A DNA stretch of 64,000 bases from CAYFJO01 sp964343305. Its GTDB lineage: Bacteria; Planctomycetota; Planctomycetia; Pirellulales; Pirellulaceae. Position 1 is the first letter of the stretch. Every line of letters begins with the position of its first letter. The notes beneath the pieces were generated by a model. It made no database searches. It was given only the letters and a program-made list of their open reading frames with translations, and was not told the origin of the DNA. The position numbers and the translations under genes are program-made. Where the stretch lies: the NCBI GenBank assembly GCA_964343305.1, contig CAYFJO010000002.1, positions 1-64,000 on the forward strand, written 5' to 3'. Below are positions 43,915 through 51,679 of the stretch, in pieces.

Positions 43915-45066
43915 ATGTCTTACAACGCCTCCATCAACGTCGTTTGTCTGAAACAACACACCTGCGTCGCGTGCAACAGCAAGTACAGTTACGTACTCGA
44001 GCGAAACGTGACCGCTCAGGGCAGCACGGAAGCTCAGGCCACGGACAACGCGAACGAGATGGCCGCCAAGACGATCGCGAATCATGTCGATTTTTTTCCG
44101 TGCCCACAGTGCGGGACTGTCCAGCCGGAAATGACCGCCGAAGTGAAGAGCATGTGGGCCTGGATTGGGATCGTCGTGGGCGTGATCTTTTTGATCACCA
44201 CGTTGATCTGTGCAGCGGCCCAAGGGATGACGATAGCGTTTTCTTCGTGGCTTGCTGTGTTCGGCGCTCTGATTACGCTCGCGTGTTTTGCATACAGCGC
44301 GCTTTACAATCCCAACAAGGACGTGATGTCAAACCAGCACACTGCACAGCAAGCAGTTCACGAACAGAAGATCTCGTTAGACGAAGCGGCCGCGACAGCG
44401 GGTCCACCGATGGACGAGCACGGCGGCATGAGCGGTGGTCAATTGATTGGGTTGGTGATGGGACTTGCCGCGCTTCTGCTGGCGTTCGCGCCAAATGGAT
44501 TGCGGATTCTTAACGGATGGACGGCGAACCCGACTTGTTATCCGGCTGTATTCGGACCGGGTGACGAAACGACGGTCTACTTTGAGGGCCGCAAAATCAA
44601 GTGCATCAACAGTATGTGGCGGGGATCGGCCGCGGCCAAAGTCGCCAATGCCCAGGCGCTGGGGCTCGACCGCGGTAACATCCCAGCCCAGACCAAGGAC
44701 AGCAATTGGGGCGATACGATTTCAGGTGAATCCGTTTCCAATGCCACCAAAACGATGTGGGCGACTTTGACATTTCCGGAAAACGAACAACTCGTCGGCA
44801 AACAATTGGACCTGCAATTGGGCGTGAGTGCGATGTTTCCTCTCGGCGTGGGATCCAGTTCGTTTGAAGATCTGCGGGAAGATTTTTCCTACAACCTCCA
44901 GGTGACGATCTCTTCGTCCGGCGCGGGAGCGATGTACAACAAATCTTGGTGGATGGGACAGTTTGCGGTGATCGCCATGATGATTGTCGGCGGACTGATG
45001 TTGGTCGGAGCCGCAAGTTCGCTCGGCAAAAAAGGCAATCCGACGTTCGTGGCACCGGTGGAATGA
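43915..45066 (+). CDS. zinc-ribbon membrane protein, unknown
   Basis: 383 residues. CVAC (18-21) and CPQC (63-66) form a split zinc-binding site in the cytosolic N-terminal part. Two membrane segments follow (about 78-130), then a hydrophilic linker rich in Q/H, a third (about 180-197) and a 150-residue mostly beta-patterned domain (DETTVYFEGRKIKCI, SVSNATKTMWATLTFPEN). A last hydrophobic segment lies near the C-terminus (QFAVIAMMIVGGLMLVG). It has the same ribbon-plus-membrane plan as the protein at 3624. I do not recognise a function. It ends 13 bp before the convergent neighbouring gene. Confidence 0.7.
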   Translation: MSYNASINVVCLKQHTCVACNSKYSYVLERNVTAQGSTEAQATDNANEMAAKTIANHVDFFPCPQCGTVQPEMTAEVKSMWAWIGIVVGVIFLITTLICAAAQGMTIAFSSWLAVFGALITLACFAYSALYNPNKDVMSNQHTAQQAVHEQKISLDEAAATAGPPMDEHGGMSGGQLIGLVMGLAALLLAFAPNGLRILNGWTANPTCYPAVFGPGDETTVYFEGRKIKCINSMWRGSAAAKVANAQALGLDRGNIPAQTKDSNWGDTISGESVSNATKTMWATLTFPENEQLVGKQLDLQLGVSAMFPLGVGSSSFEDLREDFSYNLQVTISSSGAGAMYNKSWWMGQFAVIAMMIVGGLMLVGAASSLGKKGNPTFVAPVE

Positions 45067-45079
45067 TGTTCAACGAGTT

Positions 45080-45718
45080 TTACGGAAACATCAACACGCC
45101 ACCCGTGATCGCACCGGCCTGAACAAACGCCGCGCGCCAATTCCACGGCAGTTGTTCGACCACGGAGGGGGCCCAATTACCGGGTCGCTCATAGCCGAGC
45201 GTGTAAAAGTAACTTCTGGGCGGATCCAACGTCATCCGATAGGGAAGTGACGCGGCGCTGAAAATAAACTTGCTTCCGGAAACGACCGGTTGGAATAGCG
45301 GCGAGTAGCCTTGGCCATAGCGTTCCAATGGCACGTCTTCGAAGTAGAGCGGCCGATGAGCCAACTTGGACGACTCCCATTGGACGAGCAGATCCTTTTC
45401 AAACCGCTTGCCAGTCGCGGCGTACGGCTGATTGCTTTTATCACTTTGCATCTGGCCGGCGCAATCCTGCGGTTGATGTTCAGCAGGTAGAAAAGCGGCT
45501 TCGAAATCGATCGCCGACAACGGTTTGAGGCTATCGATCAAATAGTCGACCGGATCGCAGTAATCTTCCGGATCACCACCACCCGACGGAATCGGTGGCA
45601 GCGGCGGATTCGGCTGGGTTTCCTGGCCGACCAGGCAGGCGGTAAAAATGAAAACAAAAAGATAGGGAAGAGAAGAGGGTAAGATGTGCTTGCACACCTT
45701 TGAGCGACGAGCAGGCAT
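45080..45718 (-). CDS. secreted protein, unknown
   Basis: 212 residues from the ATG at 45718 (MPARRSKVCKH). A longer reading to 45787 has poor composition. A signal-like hydrophobic segment (YLFVFIFTACLVG) ends at about residue 30. A proline-rich stretch follows (PNPPLPPIPSGGGDP), then a domain with the pairs YCDP and DCAG and several aromatic strands (RPLYFEDVPLERYGQGYSPLFQPVV). Two hydrophobic C-terminal segments (FSAASLPYRM and AAFVQAGAITGGVLMF) suggest anchoring. It resembles beta-rich outer-membrane-associated proteins of planctomycetes but matches no family I can name. Confidence 0.5.
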   Translation of the reverse strand: MPARRSKVCKHILPSSLPYLFVFIFTACLVGQETQPNPPLPPIPSGGGDPEDYCDPVDYLIDSLKPLSAIDFEAAFLPAEHQPQDCAGQMQSDKSNQPYAATGKRFEKDLLVQWESSKLAHRPLYFEDVPLERYGQGYSPLFQPVVSGSKFIFSAASLPYRMTLDPPRSYFYTLGYERPGNWAPSVVEQLPWNWRAAFVQAGAITGGVLMFP

Positions 45719-46058
45719 GGCGTAGATCCTTATGCCGGGCTGCGAAGTGATCAAAGGTGATGAGGTTCCAAGATAAGTTTTCGGCAAGCGGTAACGATTT
45801 TGTCTTTTAATTCTGTTGTGCCGATTTTATCGCATGTAACTATTCTAACTTCCCTAGTTTCATTCCTATTCTTCTCAGTCTATCAATCTGACGTTGTTTG
45901 GTGCCAATCTTGTGCCGCAGTCCAGCAAGATACGTAAACTTGGAAAATCTTGCGGATCAAACAGGTTAATCTGATTTTAACGCTTATCCGGGTCGATATT
46001 GTAATGGGATACTCGGATGAGGGTATGCACTGATGATGGCAACCGTGAATTTGGGCGA
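45719..46058. other. divergent intergenic region
   Basis: 340 bp between the secreted-protein gene (minus) and the TolC-like gene (plus). It looks AT-richer than the genes and must contain a promoter for each, but I found no convincing -35/-10 pair and no repeat. Confidence 0.4.
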
Positions 46059-48119
46059 ATGACAGGATTTAGAAAGCGAATCACGAGCTGGGACGAGCAA
46101 ATCTTGCTCGTTTGGGCAACGATCTTTGGGGTCGTTGTACTTTCGGGCTGCAATCTGAACTCGCCGGACAGCTACACCTTCGTCAACGACGGCAGCGGTT
46201 ATCGGCCATCGGTGATGCAGGTGGATTATCCCGACGTTCGCCGGGAATACGATCCTGAAATCGCCGAGTCGCTCCCTCCTCGATCGATTGCGGACCGCCC
46301 ACCGGCCGAGTTTTGGGAGCTATCGCTGGAAGAATGCATTTCGATTGCCTTGGGCAACAGTGCCATTTTGCGGGACTTGGGCGGGCGAATTTTGACACAA
46401 CCCGATTCGGTCGGAACGATTTACGAACCGTCCATCCGGCACAGCGATCCGTTGTTTGGTCCCGAGGGTGCGCTGAGTGCCTTTGACACACAACTGACGA
46501 CCACGATGTTTTGGTCACGCAACGACCGGGCATTCAACAATCGTACGGCGGGTGGCGGAAACTTCCAGGTGATGCAAGACCTGGGTGACTTTGATTTTCA
46601 ACTGCAAAAGGTTACTACCAGCGGAACGCAATTCAATCTCAGCGTGCAAACCGATTACGATCAAAACAACCAGGTTGCCAACAACAGATTCAACAGTGCT
46701 TGGGACCAGGTGTTTGAATTCAACGTCACGCAACCATTGTTGCGCGGCGCTGGCGCGACATACACGCGAATCCTCGGTCCCAACGCAACCCCTGGATCGA
46801 GCGGCACGACCGGTGTGTTGCTGGCGCGGATCAACACCGACATCACCCTGACCGACTTCGAAGCCGGCGTTCGCAATGCACTGAGCGATCTGGAAAACAC
46901 TTATTGGAATCTGTACTCACTCTATCGTGCGTTGGACGGCAGTGTGGCCGGACGCGATCGAGCACTCATCACTTGGAAAAGCGTGCACGCCAAGTTCCAG
47001 ACGGACAAACAAGGTGGCGAGGCGGACAAAGAAGCCGCGGCCCGCGAGCAGTACTACCGATTTCAGAGCGCGGTTTGGGATGCCCTGGAGTCGGTATACA
47101 ACGGCGAGCGTCAACTGCGGCGGCTGATGGGTTTGCCGGTCAATGATGGACGCTTGATCCGTCCCTCGGACGATCCGCCTGAGGCAGAGACACATTATGA
47201 TTGGGGCGAGGCCCGCGGCGAGGCTTTGACACGTCGAGCCGAGTTGCGGCGGCAAATGTGGACGATCAAGCGGCGTGAACTGGAATTGCTGGGAGCACGC
47301 AATTTCTTGTTGCCGCAGTTGGATCTGGTGGCACTCTATCGATTTCGAGGTCTCGGCGACCAGCTTGTGGGCAACCGCGCGGGGCCGTTTGGTAGCTCGT
47401 TCGGCGATCTGGGAAGTGGCGATCATCAAGAATGGCAGTTCGGAATCCAGTTCGACGTGCCCATCGGTTTTCGGCAGGAAATTGCCGCTGTTAGGCAGGC
47501 CACGTTGCAACTGGCTCGCGACCGCGCGGTGCTCAAAGAGCAAGAGCGACAACTACTACACGACTTGGCGAATGAGTTGACCGACCTCATACGGACTCAA
47601 GTTCAGGTCAAGAATAACTACAATCGCCTGGTCGCAGCCAGCCGAAGACTGAAGGCGGCGGAAGTTGCCCTGGACCACGGCAAGGAAACTGTTCGGCTGG
47701 AAGATGTTCTGCTGGCACAGGAACGATTGGTGGACGCCACGGCACAATATTTCAGTGCCCGAACTCAACACGCCGTGGCGATCAAAGATGTGCACCTGCA
47801 AAAGGGCACCCTGCTGGAATACAACGGCGTCTTTTTGTCGGAAGGGCCCTGGCCGGATAAGGCGTACGCAGATGCCCAAGTGTTACAGAGCCGGCTCGTT
47901 CCCAAAGCCATGGACTACCGCATGCACTATCCGCTGCCGATCTCCAGCGGCACGGTTTCAACGGGTCCACTCATCAACACGAACCAGCCGCGAGACGCCC
48001 AACCACCAAACAATGAGCCGTTGCCAGTTCCGGCGCCGCCAGAGGCACCCCGCGAAGGGCCGGTTACGGATCGGTCAATTCCCTCCGATTTCTTACCAGT
48101 CGATGGCTGGGACCGATAG
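46059..48119 (+). CDS. TolC-family outer membrane lipoprotein
   Basis: 686 residues from the ATG at 46059. An in-frame ATG at 46017 is possible, but the chosen start is closer to the lipobox VVLSGC (Cys31). The mature protein has two TolC-type helical hairpin repeats: SLEECISIALGNSAIL with FQLQKVTTSGTQFN, then RRELELLGARNFLLPQLDLVALYRF and a long coiled region (ELTDLIRTQVQVKNNYNRLV, LEDVLLAQERLVDATAQYF). The C-terminus is P/N-rich and poorly ordered. TolC proteins form the outer-membrane channel of tripartite exporters. It is convergent with an HlyD-like adaptor gene. Confidence 0.85.
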   Translation: MTGFRKRITSWDEQILLVWATIFGVVVLSGCNLNSPDSYTFVNDGSGYRPSVMQVDYPDVRREYDPEIAESLPPRSIADRPPAEFWELSLEECISIALGNSAILRDLGGRILTQPDSVGTIYEPSIRHSDPLFGPEGALSAFDTQLTTTMFWSRNDRAFNNRTAGGGNFQVMQDLGDFDFQLQKVTTSGTQFNLSVQTDYDQNNQVANNRFNSAWDQVFEFNVTQPLLRGAGATYTRILGPNATPGSSGTTGVLLARINTDITLTDFEAGVRNALSDLENTYWNLYSLYRALDGSVAGRDRALITWKSVHAKFQTDKQGGEADKEAAAREQYYRFQSAVWDALESVYNGERQLRRLMGLPVNDGRLIRPSDDPPEAETHYDWGEARGEALTRRAELRRQMWTIKRRELELLGARNFLLPQLDLVALYRFRGLGDQLVGNRAGPFGSSFGDLGSGDHQEWQFGIQFDVPIGFRQEIAAVRQATLQLARDRAVLKEQERQLLHDLANELTDLIRTQVQVKNNYNRLVAASRRLKAAEVALDHGKETVRLEDVLLAQERLVDATAQYFSARTQHAVAIKDVHLQKGTLLEYNGVFLSEGPWPDKAYADAQVLQSRLVPKAMDYRMHYPLPISSGTVSTGPLINTNQPRDAQPPNNEPLPVPAPPEAPREGPVTDRSIPSDFLPVDGWDR

Positions 48120-48167
48120 CCGGATTTTCGTTTAAAGTCTTGCTTGGTGACTTTTTCGCGCGTGCCT

Positions 48168-48217
48168 GTGGGACGGTTTTTCAAACCGTCTCGGACGGAC
48201 CAAAAAATCCGTCCTAC
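48168..48217. repeat. family A variant element between convergent genes
   Basis: The outer ends are GTG and TAC as in family A. The two hairpins have changed arms: GACGGTTT/AAACCGTC and GGACGGA/TCCGTCC. It may act as a two-way terminator between the TolC-like and HlyD genes. Confidence 0.75.
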
Positions 48218-48233
48218 CTTCTTGCCGCGCGGA

Positions 48234-49100
48234 TTATTTGCGCATGATCTTCAATTCTCCACGATCACCAGCGCGAAGCAGCTTTTGGGGATTTTCCACT
48301 TCAGCAAAAACTTTCATCGTCCTAGACACGCCACTTAGCTCCGGGCTAACAAACACTATCTCTCCGGAAAACTCCATCGGCATGTCCGAATGGGGCAGTT
48401 TGACGGTCAACACGACATTGGAACCAAGCAATTCCTGGCCATGCTTTCTTCCGTCCACGAGCGCCTGGACGCGCATCTTGGTGAGTTCGACGATGCGAAC
48501 GATCGGTTGGCCGCGTTCCAGCCATTCGCCTTCGCGATGAAGGATCTCGATGACTCGACCACTCAATGGCGACGTGATGGCTCGACGTCTGACCAGTGTG
48601 CCATACAACTCGACTTCTTTCTCCTTTTGCGACTTCGTCAAGCGGGCAACTTCCATATCGTGGGCCGCTTGTTCGGCGGACAGTTCCGCTCGCTGAAACA
48701 TCAACCGCAGGCGGTCGATTTCCGACAACGACACACTCTTTTCGAAGACCTTGCGGGAATCCAGCGATCGGTTCAATTCATTCTCGGCGACATCTCGAGA
48801 AGCGATTGCGAATCGCTGATCGACGGTGTTTTGCGCCTGATATGCCGCGATCTCAAGTTCGCGTTCCGAGCGGGCAAGCTCCAGTTTGGGGACTTCATCG
48901 TCAATCTGACCGAGCTCCTGGCCAAGTTTGACGTCCTGTCCTTCAACAACATTGAGCATGCTCAACTGGCCAGCTTCGAGCGCGGGCACAGGAATGTTTC
49001 GGATTAACATGACGGCGACTTTGGTTTCCTGTACGACGATGTCTTGCGCGAAAGCTTGAGCGGACAACAATAATGGAACGATGGCCAAGTACTTGAACAT
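48234..49100 (-). CDS. HlyD-type membrane-fusion (adaptor) protein
   Basis: 288 residues from the ATG at 49100, which has GGGGGA nearby and precedes a signal peptide ending SAQAFAQ. A lipoyl/biotinyl-like half (VPALEAGQLSMLNVVEGQDVKLGQELGQID) is followed by a long alpha-helical hairpin (LARSERELEIAAYQAQNTVD ... LSAEQAAHDMEVARL). A second lipoyl half (RAITSPLSGRVIEILHREGEW) and beta-barrel strands come next (LTVKLPHSDMPMEFSGEIVFVSPEL). It is short for an adaptor and has no anchoring helix other than the signal. Such proteins join an inner-membrane exporter to TolC. The neighbours on both sides are export components, which fits. Confidence 0.85.
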   Translation of the reverse strand: MFKYLAIVPLLLSAQAFAQDIVVQETKVAVMLIRNIPVPALEAGQLSMLNVVEGQDVKLGQELGQIDDEVPKLELARSERELEIAAYQAQNTVDQRFAIASRDVAENELNRSLDSRKVFEKSVSLSEIDRLRLMFQRAELSAEQAAHDMEVARLTKSQKEKEVELYGTLVRRRAITSPLSGRVIEILHREGEWLERGQPIVRIVELTKMRVQALVDGRKHGQELLGSNVVLTVKLPHSDMPMEFSGEIVFVSPELSGVSRTMKVFAEVENPQKLLRAGDRGELKIMRK

Positions 49101-49536
49101 GAGTGGATCCCCCGAGTTTGTGCGACGACAAAATGTGTTGAAAAGAGTTGACACGGTCACAATAGATAAGTGTGTATTCTAAACATATCCGGTGAAACCG
49201 TGAAGCACCGCCAGAATCCAGCGACCTGAGCTTGAGTTCTTTGTTCGCCGCTCATCGAATCCGCACAATTGCTATAAATGTGACCTCGGATTCGCATTTC
49301 GCCGCGCAAAGAGACGTCACAGCGCTGCGATGTCGTTGGGGAGAATGACTATTGGCGCGAAATGCTTGTGAGACCTAAGTCCTACGCTATATTGAATGTA
49401 GGAACAATCGTGGAGTGAGTTCGCAGCCCCGAATCGGGAAATGGGTTGGGGTTTTCATGGTCCACGAACCGATTGCCTGCGCGCGTCGCAGTGGTGATGG
49501 CCAGAGTTCATTAGCCTTAACACGGGGAACAGTCAC
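49101..49536. other. divergent intergenic region
   Basis: 436 bp between the HlyD gene (minus) and the GAF-HlyD gene (plus). An inverted repeat GCATTTCGC (49294-49302) / GCGAAATGC (49357-49365) lies in its middle and could be an operator. A candidate promoter follows at 49366. No gene is supported here. Confidence 0.5.
49366..49393 (+). promoter_or_regulatory. candidate promoter for the GAF-HlyD gene
   Basis: TTGTGA (49366-49371), a 16-base spacer and TATATT (49388-49393) resemble a sigma70-type promoter, placed 144 bases before the GTG at 49537. The -35 box matches the consensus weakly. The spacing and the -10 box are good. Confidence 0.35.
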
Positions 49537-51516
49537 GTGTCAGCTCACGAGATACGAGACCTGATTGACGAGATTGCCAAACTCTCGCAATCCGATCTTC
49601 AACCGACGGAGTTCTACGACCAGGTGCTGGGTCGGTTGACGATGCAATTGCGGGCGGCGGGAACAGCCGCCTGGATGTGTTCCGGCGACACCACCGATCT
49701 GTTGTGTCAACGTGTTAATGAAGGTGTCAGCCCGCTCAACGGCGAATTGGTCAGCGAAGATCACCAGCAGTTGCTCGCCGTGGTGCAAGACAGCGGGCAA
49801 CCCAATCTGTTTCGCCCCGGTGCACTGGGCCCAAATGACAACTTCAACAACCCGACGGAATATGCGTTGGGCATCTGTCCGGTCAAGGTGGGCGACCAGG
49901 TTGTCGCGCTGCTGGAATCCTTTCATCCGGCGGTCGGCAATCCGGAGCAACAACAAGCAGGACTGAAACTGCTGACGATTGTCGCGGGTGTGGCCACGAA
50001 TTTTCATCGTAATTTGGAGCTTCGCTGGCGGCGCGGATTGGACAAGTTCAGCAGCTCGATCCACAAATCGTTGCATCCCTTGGAGACCGCGTTCAACATC
50101 GCCAATGATGGCCGGCCCGTGGTCGGCTGCGACCGGCTGAGTGTGGTGGTCAAACGAGGCCGCCGCTGCCGATTGGAAGCGGTCAGCGGTGTCGAATCGG
50201 TCCACCGCCGCGCGAATGAAACTCGGTTGATGGAGAATCTGTCACGACGTGTCTTGGCAACCGGTGAAGCCCTCACGTATCCCAACCGCGAGGAGGAGTT
50301 GCCTCCGCAAATCGACGACGCCGTGCATGAATATGTCGACGAATCGCAGACAAAACTATTGACGCTGATTCCCTTGGTGGAGCAGCCCAAGGTAGACGAC
50401 GAAGAAGAAGAGGTCAGGAAAAAGAAGCCTGAAATCCTCGGTGCATTGATCGCCGAACAGTTTTCGGGTGCCCCGTTTTTGCCAGAGCAACTGGAGGTTG
50501 TCGGCGCGCATGCGTCACGAGCGTTAAAGAATTCGATGGATCATGATCGCATTTTTCTGTTGCCGCTCTGGCGGGCCATTGGCAGCATGTCGTGGCTGAT
50601 ACGGGCTCGTACCTTACCTTGGACCATTGTTGTTTCGGCGCTGATCATCGGCTTGATTCTCGCCGCCATTTTCGTTCCGGCTGACTTCAAGATCACCGCC
50701 GAAGGCACACTACAACCCCAAGACCGGCGGAATATCTTTGCGCCCGAAGATGGCGACGTGGACACACAAGACGAAGATGACGGGCTCTTCGAAACCAAGC
50801 ACGCAGCGGAGGTAACACAAGGTCAGCCGCTGGTTCGTATCAAAAGCCCCAACCTTGAAAAAGACCTGCTGACGATCGAGTCAGAGATTATTGACGCCAC
50901 AAAAGCGCTGGATAATGCAGAGAAAAGTCTCGCTTTTGCAAAACCCGAGGATATCGATCGATATGAGGCCGAAGTGGAGTCGAACAAGGAAAAACTGATC
51001 GGGTTGGACGCCCAGAAAGCATTGATTCAATCGCAACTTGATAAATTGATCGTTACCTGTCCGTTGAGGCGAGGAATTGTTACCACGTGGGATATCAAGA
51101 ACCGGCTCCTTGCTCGTCCGGTCAAGAAAGGGCAAACCTTGCTGACGATCGCCAACGTCGATGGCGAGTGGGTGTTGGAACTGCTGTTGCCGGATCGCCG
51201 CTGGGAACATCTCAAAAGAGCGCAAAAGGAATTTGGAGAAGAGTTAGAGGTTTCGTTCATCTTGGCGACCGATCCAGGAACGACGATCATTGGGACCATT
51301 GAGCCAGACGGCGTCGCCAAGTCAACGAAGATCAACCAGGAGGAAGGGCTGGCGATGCTGGTTCGAGTGGCAATCGACGAAAAGCAGATTCCGTCGCTAC
51401 GTCCCGGTGCGGAAGTGGTGGGGCGGATTCATTGCGGCAAGCGGTCAATCGGTTACGTGTGGCTGCACGACGTGTTCGAATTCGTTCAAGCCCGTATTTT
51501 GTTCCGCTATTTTTAA
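49537..51516 (+). CDS. GAF-domain protein fused to HlyD-type adaptor
   Basis: 659 residues starting at GTG 49537, with GGGGA about eight bases upstream. Residues 1-160 and about 175-345 look like two GAF-type sensor domains in the cytosol (LLQLRAAGTAAWM-like and LSVVVKRGRRCRLEAVSG patterns, second degenerate). One transmembrane helix follows (about 358-382, VVSALIIGLILAAIFVP). The periplasmic part begins with GTLQPQDRRNIFAPEDGDV, an acidic insert and a lipoyl-like half, then a coiled coil (LLTIESEIIDATKALDNAEKS), the second half and a beta-barrel. A cytosolic sensor on an adaptor is unusual. It may gate assembly of the exporter, and the following gene is probably co-transcribed. Confidence 0.8.
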   Translation: MSAHEIRDLIDEIAKLSQSDLQPTEFYDQVLGRLTMQLRAAGTAAWMCSGDTTDLLCQRVNEGVSPLNGELVSEDHQQLLAVVQDSGQPNLFRPGALGPNDNFNNPTEYALGICPVKVGDQVVALLESFHPAVGNPEQQQAGLKLLTIVAGVATNFHRNLELRWRRGLDKFSSSIHKSLHPLETAFNIANDGRPVVGCDRLSVVVKRGRRCRLEAVSGVESVHRRANETRLMENLSRRVLATGEALTYPNREEELPPQIDDAVHEYVDESQTKLLTLIPLVEQPKVDDEEEEVRKKKPEILGALIAEQFSGAPFLPEQLEVVGAHASRALKNSMDHDRIFLLPLWRAIGSMSWLIRARTLPWTIVVSALIIGLILAAIFVPADFKITAEGTLQPQDRRNIFAPEDGDVDTQDEDDGLFETKHAAEVTQGQPLVRIKSPNLEKDLLTIESEIIDATKALDNAEKSLAFAKPEDIDRYEAEVESNKEKLIGLDAQKALIQSQLDKLIVTCPLRRGIVTTWDIKNRLLARPVKKGQTLLTIANVDGEWVLELLLPDRRWEHLKRAQKEFGEELEVSFILATDPGTTIIGTIEPDGVAKSTKINQEEGLAMLVRVAIDEKQIPSLRPGAEVVGRIHCGKRSIGYVWLHDVFEFVQARILFRYF

Positions 51517-51529
51517 TTGACTTGTAGGA

Positions 51530-51660
51530 TGGGTCTCTGACTTGGTCATTACCCACATTTCTACCCCACCGAGCTTGCCTCGGTGGGCCAAATAGAAAAA
51601 CGTGGGTAATGCTCAGGTTTCTGACGCGTCCTGTACTAAGAGGGACGGGTCAGAGACCCA
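51530..51660. repeat. triple-nested palindrome before the M50 gene
   Basis: TGGGTCTCTGAC (51530-51541) pairs with 51649-51660. Inside it ATTACCCAC (51548-51556) pairs with 51602-51610. The innermost CCCACCGAG (51565-51573) pairs with CTCGGTGGG (51579-51587). Three levels fit one 131-bp leader between two genes of the same operon. Confidence 0.85.
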
Positions 51661-51679
51661 CTCCCGCAGAAAGAAAGCC

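Noticed and set aside
49148..49153. TTGACA as a -35 box on the plus strand
   Set aside because: No acceptable -10 box lies 16-18 bases downstream, and the next gene start is almost 390 bases away.
51602..51679. GTG start of the M50 fusion inside the nested palindrome
   Set aside because: It would add 26 residues encoded by repeat DNA. The ATG at 51680 is the better start.
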